Position numbers and translations under genes: made by a program. The notes under the pieces are model-generated. The model did not search any database. It had not been told where the DNA came from and worked only from the letters and a program-made list of their open reading frames with translations. Of a DNA stretch of 22,796 nt, positions 14,428 through 21,133 are shown piece by piece (within the stretch, counting starts at the first letter, position 1; the number at the start of each line of letters is the position of its first letter). Origin of the DNA: an uncultured Chloroflexota bacterium (GTDB lineage Bacteria > Chloroflexota > Dehalococcoidia > UBA2979); NCBI GenBank assembly GCA_902827055.1, contig CADEHD010000005.1, forward strand, positions 1 to 22,796. Reading direction: 5' to 3'.

Positions 14428-15060
14428 GTGCCGATCCACGCCGTGATCTCGGATCTCGACGGCACGCTCGTCGATAGCGAGCGCATCTTCATGGCCGCAA
14501 CCCGCGCCGTCATCGCGCCGCACGAGATGACCAACGAGGTCTACGAGGCGTGGATCGGTCGCGGCGGCTTCTCCCGCTACGTGGAGGACACGTACGGCAT
14601 ACCGGTGAGCGACTTCCGGCCCCGCGTGCTCGCCGAATTCATCCGCCAGGTCGCGCAGGACCCGACGCCGGCCATCGAGGGTGCGCGCGAACTCCTCGAG
14701 CGACTCGCAGCCGCGGGCCTGCCGCTCGCCGTGGCCTCCCAGTCGTCGCACCCCCTCATCGAGGCGTCGCTGCGCGCGACCCGGCTCGCGCACCACTTCC
14801 AGGTGGTGGCCTCCGTGCAGGATGTCGGCGACATCGGAAAGCCCGCCCCGGACGTCTATCTCCACGCCGCCCGCCGCCTCCGAGTCGCCCCCGAGGCCTG
14901 CCTCGCCCTCGAGGACTCAGCAGTCGGCGTGCAGGCGGCACTCGCCGCCGGCATGCGCGTCATCCAGACCCGAGGCACCACGTATCCGGCGCCCCCGCAG
15001 CCAGGCGTGCACGCGGTCATCGAGTCGCTCCACGACTTCGACCTCGCCTGGCTCGAGTAG
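14428..15060 (+). CDS. HAD family hydrolase (beta-phosphoglucomutase-like phosphatase)
   Basis: A 210-residue haloacid-dehalogenase superfamily member of subfamily IA, with an alpha-helical cap. Motif I is VISDLDGTLVDSE, with the nucleophile Asp9 and acid Asp11; motif II Ser lies in VASQSSHPL; the motif III Lys is in GKPAPDVYLHAARRL; motif IV is ALEDSAVGVQAALAAGM. This matches phosphosugar phosphatases and beta-phosphoglucomutase-like enzymes; the substrate cannot be fixed by sequence. GTG start with GGAG six bases upstream (14418-14421). It is followed by a 32-bp palindrome, probably its terminator. Confidence 0.92.
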   Translation: MPIHAVISDLDGTLVDSERIFMAATRAVIAPHEMTNEVYEAWIGRGGFSRYVEDTYGIPVSDFRPRVLAEFIRQVAQDPTPAIEGARELLERLAAAGLPLAVASQSSHPLIEASLRATRLAHHFQVVASVQDVGDIGKPAPDVYLHAARRLRVAPEACLALEDSAVGVQAALAAGMRVIQTRGTTYPAPPQPGVHAVIESLHDFDLAWLE

Positions 15061-15099
15061 CAGGCGGCCACCCCTGCGAACGCGCATCGATGGCGGGCA

Positions 15100-15131
15100 C
15101 GCTCCGCCCCGACCCGGGTCGGGGCGGAGCG
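15100..15131. terminator. perfect 32-bp palindrome between the HAD and NUDIX genes
   Basis: Sixteen-base arms with no mismatch, centred on CCCGGG; outer arms are CGCTCCGCCCC and GGGGCGGAGCG. In RNA it would fold into a very stable hairpin. It sits between the HAD stop and the NUDIX promoter, the right place for a terminator, but there is no T-run, so it could equally be a protein-binding or cruciform site. Confidence 0.6.
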
Positions 15132-15145
15132 CGAACCGGCCCGCG

Positions 15146-15174
15146 TTGCCCGCGCGTGGGTCCCGACGTAGGCT
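15146..15174 (+). promoter_or_regulatory. sigma70 promoter of the NUDIX gene, leaderless layout
   Basis: TTGCCC at 15146-15151 and TAGGCT at 15169-15174 with a 17-base spacer. Six bases follow and then ATG at 15181, so transcription should start at or next to the start codon. This is the best -35/-10 pair among the leaderless-type genes. Confidence 0.7.
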
Positions 15175-15180
15175 CGGGCG

Positions 15181-15678
15181 ATGGACCAGGACCTCGTGCG
15201 GCACTTCACGGTCAGCGGCTTCGTGAGCCACAACGGGCGCACGGCACTGCACTGGCACCGCCTCGGCCTCTGGCTGCCGCCCGGTGGTCACATCGAACCG
15301 AACGAGGACCCCATCCAGGCCGTTACCCGCGAGGTCCTCGAGGAGACGGGGATCGCCGTCGACGTGCTGGGGGAGGTCCCGCAGGGCCCCAACGAGCCGC
15401 GCCAGCTGCCGCCGCCGGTGACCATCGGCGTGTACGACATCGCGCGTGACAGCGGGACCGGCCAGCCTCACCAGCACATCGACCTGGTCTACTTCACGCG
15501 CCCCGCCCAGGGCGCGGCGCTCGACCTGCCGCAGGAGCACGGCTGGCTCTGGGTCGGAGCCGACGCCCTCCGCGAGGCAGCCGAGATCGCACCCCCCGAT
15601 GGGCCGCCGACGCCGATCCCGGACGACGTGCGGCGCCTGGGCCTGGCCGCTATCGCTGCGGCCGCCGCCGCGCCGTGA
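15181..15678 (+). CDS. NUDIX hydrolase
   Basis: Hydrolyses a nucleoside diphosphate linked to another group. The 165 residues contain a complete Nudix box at about 36-58: G-H-I-E-P-N-E, seven residues, then REVLEETGI, fitting Gx5Ex7REUxEExGU exactly. The segment before it, HFTVSGFVSHNGRTALHWH, is the usual first strands, and LVYFTRPAQ follows. The substrate is not predictable. No ribosome-binding site is present; the -10 ends six bases before ATG, supporting both this start and a leaderless mRNA. serS follows after 101 bases. Confidence 0.93.
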   Translation: MDQDLVRHFTVSGFVSHNGRTALHWHRLGLWLPPGGHIEPNEDPIQAVTREVLEETGIAVDVLGEVPQGPNEPRQLPPPVTIGVYDIARDSGTGQPHQHIDLVYFTRPAQGAALDLPQEHGWLWVGADALREAAEIAPPDGPPTPIPDDVRRLGLAAIAAAAAAP

Positions 15679-15741
15679 ACGAGGCCCCCACCGGGCACTC
15701 GAGCCCCGAGGTGCGCACGGCCGACGTGGCCGTCCCTGCGA

Positions 15742-15769
15742 GCCAGCATTCGATTGCCAGCATTCGATT
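15742..15769 (+). repeat. tandem duplication of 14 bp in the serS upstream region
   Basis: GCCAGCATTCGATT occurs twice back to back (15742-15755 and 15756-15769), ending 10 bases before the serS ATG. It is noticeably AT-richer than its surroundings. It may be a duplicated regulator or leader element, or a recent slippage event. No Shine-Dalgarno is obvious in front of serS. Confidence 0.9.
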
Positions 15770-15779
15770 GGGTGTGTAG

Positions 15780-17108
15780 ATGCTCTCGATTCAGACTCTC
15801 CGCGAGCGCACCGAGGACGTCCGCCGAGCCCTCGAGCAGCGCCACACCGACGCCCCGCTCGATCGCATCCTCGAGCTCGACTCGTACCGCCGCGCGCTGC
15901 TCCAGGACGTCGAGGCCATGCGCGCCGAGCGCAACGCGGCCAGCAAGGCCATCGGCGGCGCGAAGGACCCGGACGAGCGCCAGCGCCTGATCGAGGCGCA
16001 GCGCGCCGTCGGAGGCCAGCTCGACGAGCTGGAAGGCAAGCTCCGCGACTTCGAGTCGGAGCTCGACGACCTCCTCCTCCAGGTCCCCAACCTCCCCCAC
16101 CCCGACGTCCCGATCGGCCTCGAAGAGGACGCCGTCATCGTCATCGAGGGCGACGGCGCCGCCGGGTGGGAACGCCGTCCGGAGTCACCGCGGCGCATCG
16201 CCGACGAACCCGCGCCAGAGGTCGCGCCCGGCGCCACGCCACACTGGGAGATCGGCGAGCGGCTCGGCATCATCGACTTCGCGCGCGGCACCAAGCTCGC
16301 CGGGTCGTCCTTCTACCTCCTGCGCGGCGACGGCGCCCGCCTGCAGCGCGCGCTGATCGCCTGGATGCTCGATCTCCATCGCACACGCGGGTACGCCGAG
16401 GTCTACCCGCAAGCCCTGGTGCGCGCCGACAGCCTGGTCGGCACGGGCCAGCTCCCGAAGTTCGCCGACACCATGTTCCATCTCGAGGGCACCGACCTCT
16501 GGCTGATCCCCACCGCCGAGGTCCCCGTCACCAACATGTACCGCGACGAGATCCTCGCCGAGGCTGACCTCCCACTCCGCTACTGCGCGTACTCGCCGTC
16601 CTTCCGCCACGAGCAGTTCAGCGCGGGCCGCGAGGTGCGCGGCATCAAGCGCGGCTTCCAGTTCGACAAGGTCGAACTGGTGCGCTTCACGGCGGAAGGC
16701 GGTTCGTGGACCGCGCTCGATGAGCTCCTCGACGACGCGCTGCAGGTAGTGCGCGGGCTGGGCTTCCGCTACCGCGTGATCCGCCTCGCGACGGCGGACC
16801 TCACCTTCTCGTCCGCTATGACCTACGACATCGAGGTGTGGGCGCCCGGCGCCGGCGAGTGGCTCGAGGTGTCCTCGGTCTCCAATTTCGAGGCGTTCCA
16901 GGCCCGCCGCGCGAACCTGCGCTACCGCGACTCCGGCGGCACCGTCCGATTCCTGCACACACTCAACGGCTCGGGCACGGCCCTCCCCCGAGTCCTCGCC
17001 ACCGTCCTCGAGCAGTACGCCCTCCCCGACGGCTCAATCGAGATCCCGGTCCCCCTCCGCCCCTACCTCGGAGGCCAGCTCGCGATCAACGCGCCACTGG
17101 AGGCTTGA
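15780..17108 (+). CDS. serS: seryl-tRNA synthetase
   Basis: Charges tRNA-Ser (and the selenocysteine tRNA where present) with serine. It has 442 residues, slightly longer than the usual 420-430. The N-terminus LSIQTLRERTEDVRRALEQRH opens the long antiparallel coiled-coil arm (to about 115), which contacts the tRNA long variable arm. Then come EIGERLGIIDFARGTKLAGS, motif 2 (SPSFRHEQFSAGREVRGIKR, GFQFDKVELVRF) and motif 3 (HTLNGSGTALPRVLATVLEQ, then DGSIEIPVPLRPYLGG). The ATG is directly after a TAG of another frame and matches the family start. Its stop codon overlaps the -35 of the following small gene. Confidence 0.97.
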   Translation: MLSIQTLRERTEDVRRALEQRHTDAPLDRILELDSYRRALLQDVEAMRAERNAASKAIGGAKDPDERQRLIEAQRAVGGQLDELEGKLRDFESELDDLLLQVPNLPHPDVPIGLEEDAVIVIEGDGAAGWERRPESPRRIADEPAPEVAPGATPHWEIGERLGIIDFARGTKLAGSSFYLLRGDGARLQRALIAWMLDLHRTRGYAEVYPQALVRADSLVGTGQLPKFADTMFHLEGTDLWLIPTAEVPVTNMYRDEILAEADLPLRYCAYSPSFRHEQFSAGREVRGIKRGFQFDKVELVRFTAEGGSWTALDELLDDALQVVRGLGFRYRVIRLATADLTFSSAMTYDIEVWAPGAGEWLEVSSVSNFEAFQARRANLRYRDSGGTVRFLHTLNGSGTALPRVLATVLEQYALPDGSIEIPVPLRPYLGGQLAINAPLEA

Positions 17109-17133
17109 TCGGCACGCACGTTCGTTCTACTCT
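17105..17133 (+). promoter_or_regulatory. sigma70 promoter overlapping the serS stop
   Basis: TTGATC at 17105-17110 and TACTCT at 17128-17133, spacer exactly 17. The predicted start is near 17140, giving a leader of about 60 bases before the small membrane protein gene at 17201. Confidence 0.6.
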
Positions 17134-17144
17134 CCAACTGTTCG

Positions 17145-17160
17145 GAACGCACATGCGTTC
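17145..17160. promoter_or_regulatory. palindromic operator-like site just after the predicted start
   Basis: GAACGCACATGCGTTC has perfect 7-base arms around CA. It lies 5-20 bases after the predicted transcription start of the 17201 gene. A related half-element recurs upstream: 17115-17128 matches 17148-17161 at 11 of 14 positions and overlaps the spacer of the promoter. The placement fits a repressor site; it is not the GAAC-N4-GTTC LexA box, since the half-sites are eight bases apart. Confidence 0.4.
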
Positions 17161-17200
17161 TGCCCGCGGCCAGTGCCGCAGGCCACAGGGGGAGGTCTCA

Positions 17201-17395
17201 GTGCTGCTCATCCTCGTACTCGGCGCCATGCTCGGAGCCGTCACCGTCGTCCTCACGCAGCAGTGGTACAGCGGCGTGCTGGTCCCGCCCACCGAGCGCG
17301 CCACGCTGCCGCAGCCCGCAATGGCCCGCCCTCGGGGTGTCGCCGGTGCTCTCCTCGAGCCCGCGCCACGCCTCGAGGGCCGGCGCGCGGCCTAG
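17201..17395 (+). CDS. small single-span membrane protein, unknown function
   Basis: A 64-residue protein with a hydrophobic N-terminus (LLILVLGAMLGAVTVVLTQQ, about residues 2-21), then a polar tail rich in Pro, Ala and Arg. No Cys lipobox is seen. I do not recognise a family. The GTG start is well supported by GGAGG at 17191-17195, five bases upstream, one of the clearest ribosome-binding sites in the window, and by a promoter with 17-base spacing. The palindrome in its leader suggests it is regulated on its own. The DinB gene begins 38 bases downstream with its own -10. Confidence 0.6.
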   Translation: MLLILVLGAMLGAVTVVLTQQWYSGVLVPPTERATLPQPAMARPRGVAGALLEPAPRLEGRRAA

Positions 17396-17421
17396 CTCCG
17401 AGTCGGGGCGGGTCCGGGGCG

Positions 17422-17427
17422 TATCAT
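17422..17427 (+). promoter_or_regulatory. -10 TATCAT, 6 nt before the DinB-protein GTG
   Basis: TATCAT followed by exactly six bases and GTG at 17434, the leaderless-type layout. No good -35. Confidence 0.5.
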
Positions 17428-17433
17428 CTCGCC

Positions 17434-18522
17434 GTGAACCCCCGGACCGCCCCCTCGTCGCCCATCGTCGTCCGCCTGCTGCGGGACGCGCTCTTCGAGT
17501 TCGGGCGGCACATCGAGAACGTCCCACCGCCGGGCCGTGGCGGACCCGTGGGACGCCTCAGCAGCGCGGCCTGGACGGCCGGCCACGCGACGGCCGCCCT
17601 CGACAAGTGGGTGAACGGCTACTGCGCCGGAGGCGACCGCGACGCGTGGTGCGTAGCCTTCGAGGCGCAACCGCACTCGATGCCGGTCGTGTTCCTCGAG
17701 GCACAGACGGCGTTTGAGCGCGTTCGCGAGCGCGCCGAGCGCTACCTCGACAGCGTGGACCACGACGCACTGACGGCCTTCGCCACATCGCCAGGCTCGC
17801 GGTTCGACGGCCAGCGCGTCGGGCACTGGCTCCTCCGAGCGGTGGCGCACCTCTTCGCGCACGCGGGCGAGCTCTCCGTGGTGTCCTCCCTGCTGCGCCG
17901 GGCGGACCTCGGACTCCCGGGCAACCTCCCGTGCGCATACGGCGCGCCGGTGGATGGCGTAGCGCCCGAGACGCGCGAGATGCCCGAGGCCGGCCCGCCA
18001 CTCCTCGCGCGGTTCGTGCTCGATGCCCGCGAGGCGTTCCTTCACGTCGCGGAGCACGTCCCCGTCCCCGCCCAGCGAGGCGCGTTCGACCGCCTGAACG
18101 CGGGCGGCTGGATCGTGGCGCACATCGCGGAGCAGGAGGACCAGTACTGGAGCGTCCACGCGCAGCACCTGGAGGCTGACCCGTGGCTGGCGTCAGCTGA
18201 GGTGCGCTACGGCGACGCCGCCTCGAAGCCCACGTACGCCGAGGCGCTGGCGGCGCTGCGCGCGGCCCTCGCGCGGGGCACGCCGTACCTCGAGGGGCTC
18301 ACGCCCACGCAGCTCGGCACGGTCATACGTCGTTCCCGCATCCCCGAGCGCGGCGACCAGCGAGTGCAGGACCTGCTGCTGCTGCAGGCCACGCACCTGT
18401 ACGCCCTCGCGGGGGAGCTGGCGGCCATCTCGTCGCTCGCGGGCGGCGAGGATGCGGACCTCCCTCGCGTGATGCGCCACACGTTGACCTGGCCCGGCCA
18501 GCGGGAAGGCGGCACCTCGTGA
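17434..18522 (+). CDS. protein with two tandem DinB-like four-helix domains
   Basis: A 362-residue cytoplasmic protein built from two DinB/DfsB-like bundles (about 1-160 and 190-350). DinB-like proteins usually carry three metal-binding His on helices 2 and 4 and often act as thiol-dependent transferases. Domain 1 keeps GHATAALDKW (His51) and AHLFAHAGEL (His139, His143). Domain 2 has AHIAEQEDQYW (His230) and THLYALAGEL (His321), but the last His is Leu325, so its metal site is probably incomplete. The near-identical HAGELSVVSSLL and LAGELAAISSLA segments suggest internal duplication. I start at the GTG at 17434 because the frame upstream is not conserved-looking and the -10 ends six bases before it. 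The stop overlaps the DUF488 start (GTGA). Confidence 0.8.
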   Translation: MNPRTAPSSPIVVRLLRDALFEFGRHIENVPPPGRGGPVGRLSSAAWTAGHATAALDKWVNGYCAGGDRDAWCVAFEAQPHSMPVVFLEAQTAFERVRERAERYLDSVDHDALTAFATSPGSRFDGQRVGHWLLRAVAHLFAHAGELSVVSSLLRRADLGLPGNLPCAYGAPVDGVAPETREMPEAGPPLLARFVLDAREAFLHVAEHVPVPAQRGAFDRLNAGGWIVAHIAEQEDQYWSVHAQHLEADPWLASAEVRYGDAASKPTYAEALAALRAALARGTPYLEGLTPTQLGTVIRRSRIPERGDQRVQDLLLLQATHLYALAGELAAISSLAGGEDADLPRVMRHTLTWPGQREGGTS

Positions 18523-18875
18523 CCGAGCTGCGCATCGTGACCGGCTCGGTCTACGCCCCACCGCCCGAGTCGTACCCCCGCCTCCTCGTCATGCGACGCT
18601 GGCCGCGCGGCATCGCGAAGGGCGCCGTCGACCAGTGGGAGCGGGAGCTGGCACCAGCAAACGACCTCCTCGAGGGGTACCAGGGCGGCACGGTACCCTG
18701 GGACGAGTTCGCCACCCGCTACCGCGCGCAGGTCGAGGCGCGCACGGAGCTCCTCGACTGGGTGGTCCGCATGGCCTCCACGACGGGCGTCACGCTGCTC
18801 TGCAGCTCGCACGACCCGTGCCACCGCGACGTGCTGGCCGAGGTGGTCCGCGCGCGGGCCAGTTCCTCGGGTTGA
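18519..18875 (+). CDS. DUF488 family protein (YeaO-like)
   Basis: A 118-residue protein matching DUF488: RIVTGSVYAPP at the N-terminus, the hallmark RLLVMRRWPRGIAKGAVDQW, then WERELAP, PWDEFATRYRAQVE, and a C-terminal TLLCSSHDPCHRDVLAEV with two Cys and a His pair in the family's usual place. Family function is not established; a nucleic-acid or redox role has been suggested only loosely. It starts with a GTG that overlaps the stop of the DinB-domain gene by four bases (GTGA), so the two are translationally coupled and probably work together. Confidence 0.85.
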   Translation: MTELRIVTGSVYAPPPESYPRLLVMRRWPRGIAKGAVDQWERELAPANDLLEGYQGGTVPWDEFATRYRAQVEARTELLDWVVRMASTTGVTLLCSSHDPCHRDVLAEVVRARASSSG

Positions 18876-18878
18876 GGG

Positions 18879-18884
18879 TAGACT
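18879..18884 (+). promoter_or_regulatory. -10 TAGACT, 6 nt before the aroA ATG
   Basis: TAGACT followed by CCCGCC and the ATG at 18891, in the 15-base gap after the DUF488 stop. aroA thus seems to have its own leaderless transcript besides any read-through. -35 poor. Confidence 0.55.
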
Positions 18885-18890
18885 CCCGCC

Positions 18891-20201
18891 ATGAGCCTGC
18901 CACCCGCCATCGAGATCGTGCCCTCGGCGGCGCCGCTGAGCGCACGGATGACCGTGCCCGGCTCGAAGAGTGAAACCAACCGCGCGCTGATCCTCGCGGC
19001 CCACGCGGCCGGCCCCATCACGCTGCGCGGCGCGCTCTGGTCGGACGACACGCAGGTCATGGTGGAAGCACTGCGCACCCTCGGCATGCACGTGACTGTC
19101 GAGGAAGACCCGGCCGAGCCCTCGAACTGCACCATCGAGGTCAGCGGCGGCGGCCGCATCGGGCCCGGCGGCACGGCCGAGGCGCCCGTCGAGCTCTACG
19201 TGGGCAACGCAGGCACCGCCACGCGGTTTCTCACCGCGTTCGTTGCCCTCGGCACGGGCGCCTACCGGCTGCACGGCACCGCGAGGATGCACGAGCGCCC
19301 GCAGGCGGCGCTGTTCGCCTCGCTGCGACAACTCGGCTACGAGGTGGACGCGCCGGGCGATCACCTCCCCGCCATCGTGCACGGCGCCGGGCCGAGGCCG
19401 GGACGCTGCACGGTGAGCATCGCCGAGAGCTCGCAGTTCGCCTCGGCGCTGCTCCTGTCCGCGAGGCAGGGCGGCTGGGAGATCGAGGTCGTCGACGCGA
19501 ACGCCGACGAGTCCCCGTACGTCTCGATGACCGAGCAGATGCTCACCGTGTTCCCCGAGGCCGGCGAGTACGCCATCGAGGGCGACACCTCCAGCGGCAG
19601 TTACTTCGTGGGCGCCAACCTTGCGGCACGGCTGCGTGGCGACGCGGGACCGGAGCCCGTCGCCGTCACGAACTGGCCCGCCTCGGGGTGGCAATTCGAC
19701 GAGCGATTCGCCCGCTACTGCGAGCAGGTGCTGGCAGGGCACGCGCCGGCGCAGGTCTCACGGACGACCGACCTCGGGGACAGCATCATGACCGCGATCG
19801 TGCTCGCGCCGCTGCTCGACCGACCGACGCGCTTCGTCGACCTCGCGCGGCTGCGGGTGCAGGAGTGCGACCGGGTGGAGGCGCTGTACGAGGGCCTCAC
19901 ACGCTGCGGCGCACGCATCGAGATGCTGGGCGATGACCTGCTCGTGCATCCGTCGCGGGAGCTCCTGCACGGCGCCACGATCGAGACCTACGAGGACCAC
20001 CGCGTCGCGATGTGCTTCGGCATGCTCGGGCTGTTCGTGCCGGGCATGGTCATCCGCAACCCCTCGTGCGTGTCGAAGACCTTCCCCGACTTCTGGGCGA
20101 AGCTCGCCGCACCGATGCCGGACGGGCTGGGCGCCACGCTCCGCGACGCCTCCAGCGGCGGTGACGGCCACGTGCTCACGATGGGCGAGCGCAAGGACTG
20201 A
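18891..20201 (+). CDS. aroA: 3-phosphoshikimate 1-carboxyvinyltransferase (EPSP synthase)
   Basis: Sixth step of the shikimate pathway, joining PEP and shikimate 3-phosphate. It has 436 residues, normal length. Motifs: PGSKSETNRALILAA (residues 23-37), LYVGNAGTATRFLTA (102-116), LRVQECDRVEAL, DHRVAMCFGM and CVSKTFPDFW. In E. coli the second motif reads NAGTAMRPL; the Pro after Arg is Phe here, as in fungal AROM enzymes. That residue adjoins the PEP/glyphosate site, though I draw no inhibitor conclusion. The ATG is confirmed by the family N-terminus and by the -10 ending six bases before it. It converges on the SDR gene, with a hairpin between. Confidence 0.97.
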   Translation: MSLPPAIEIVPSAAPLSARMTVPGSKSETNRALILAAHAAGPITLRGALWSDDTQVMVEALRTLGMHVTVEEDPAEPSNCTIEVSGGGRIGPGGTAEAPVELYVGNAGTATRFLTAFVALGTGAYRLHGTARMHERPQAALFASLRQLGYEVDAPGDHLPAIVHGAGPRPGRCTVSIAESSQFASALLLSARQGGWEIEVVDANADESPYVSMTEQMLTVFPEAGEYAIEGDTSSGSYFVGANLAARLRGDAGPEPVAVTNWPASGWQFDERFARYCEQVLAGHAPAQVSRTTDLGDSIMTAIVLAPLLDRPTRFVDLARLRVQECDRVEALYEGLTRCGARIEMLGDDLLVHPSRELLHGATIETYEDHRVAMCFGMLGLFVPGMVIRNPSCVSKTFPDFWAKLAAPMPDGLGATLRDASSGGDGHVLTMGERKD

Positions 20202-20247
20202 GGTGCAGGCGCTGGCTCGAGGCGGGCTGGTCCGAGGCGAGGGCGGC

Positions 20248-20291
20248 GCGCCCGGCCTCGAGCGAACGCGTCGCCTCCCGAGGCCGGGCGC
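20248..20291. terminator. 13-bp inverted repeat between convergent aroA and SDR genes
   Basis: GCGCCCGGCCTCG at 20248-20260 is the exact reverse complement of 20279-20291, with an 18-base loop. It sits in the 107-base gap between two convergent genes, so a bidirectional terminator is likely. There is no T-tract. Confidence 0.6.
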
Positions 20292-20308
20292 ATCGATGGG
20301 TCGGTCGA

Positions 20309-21121
20309 TCAGCGGAAGGGGCCCTTGAGGGGAATCCCAGCCGCGTGGAGCACGATCTTGTCGAACAGCACGTTGCCCGTGTAGGTCCCGGGCTGCTGGC
20401 AGATCCAGACCGTCGCCTGCCCCATGTCGTCGGCGGTCTCGAAGTTGAGGTCCGGGTTCTCGCGACTGTTCGAGGCCATGCGGTTCCCGGGCGTGCGCAC
20501 GCCGGTGTCCGGGGAGAGCACGTTCACCGAGATGTTCTCGGCCTGGTACATCGCGGCCATGCGCTGCGAGAAGTGCTCGAGGCCGATCTTCTCGCCACCG
20601 TAGAAGATGTCGCCGCCGCGCTTCTGCTGGTCCTCGGTGTAAGGGCCGGGGCCCAGGGGGAACGCGCCCCTGGAGGAGATGTTGATGATGTGGCCGCCGC
20701 CAGCCTTGCGCATCTCCGGCACGGCGTAGCGCATCGCGAGGATGTACGAGCGCACGTTCACCTCGAGGCTGAGGTTGATGTGCCGCTCCTCGACCGTCTC
20801 GAGGTTGCCCGGGACGAAGATCGCGGCATTGTTCACGAGGATGTCGAGCTTCCCGTAGGCGTCGACGACCTGCTTGATTGCGCTCTGAATGCTCTCGGAC
20901 TGCCGCATGTCGAGGACGACCGGCATGCCCTCGCCGCCCGCGTCCTTGATCTCCTGCACGACCGAGTGGATGGTGCCGGGCAGGCGCGGGTCGCGCTGGG
21001 CCTCGGTGCGCGCGCCCACGGCGACCTTCGCGCCGGCGGCCGCGAGGTACTTCGCGATGTCGGCGCCGATGCCGCGGCTTGCGCCGGCGACGAACGCCAC
21101 CTTCCCGTCAAGTGCTCCCAT
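20309..21121 (-). CDS. short-chain dehydrogenase/reductase (SDR family)
   Basis: NAD(P)-dependent oxidoreductase of 270 residues. The Rossmann cofactor loop is GASRGIG (13-19), the NNAA motif is at 97-100, the catalytic Ser lies in INISSRGA (149-150), and Tyr174/Lys178 form the YxxxK motif within DIFYGGEKIG. An extra insert with ARTEAQRDPRLPGT (about 37-50) follows the second strand, as in larger SDR subgroups. The substrate is unknown. A clear AAGGGAG site precedes the ATG. It starts 12 bases after the [2Fe-2S] subunit gene, so it is probably the third gene of that operon and may process the hydroxylase's product; that is inference. Confidence 0.92.
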   Translation of the reverse strand: MGALDGKVAFVAGASRGIGADIAKYLAAAGAKVAVGARTEAQRDPRLPGTIHSVVQEIKDAGGEGMPVVLDMRQSESIQSAIKQVVDAYGKLDILVNNAAIFVPGNLETVEERHINLSLEVNVRSYILAMRYAVPEMRKAGGGHIINISSRGAFPLGPGPYTEDQQKRGGDIFYGGEKIGLEHFSQRMAAMYQAENISVNVLSPDTGVRTPGNRMASNSRENPDLNFETADDMGQATVWICQQPGTYTGNVLFDKIVLHAAGIPLKGPFR

Positions 21122-21133
21122 GGATGCTCCCTT

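Noticed and set aside
17145..17160. LexA/SOS box
   Set aside because: The GAAC and GTTC halves are eight bases apart, not the four of the Gram-positive type box; kept only as an unspecified palindrome.
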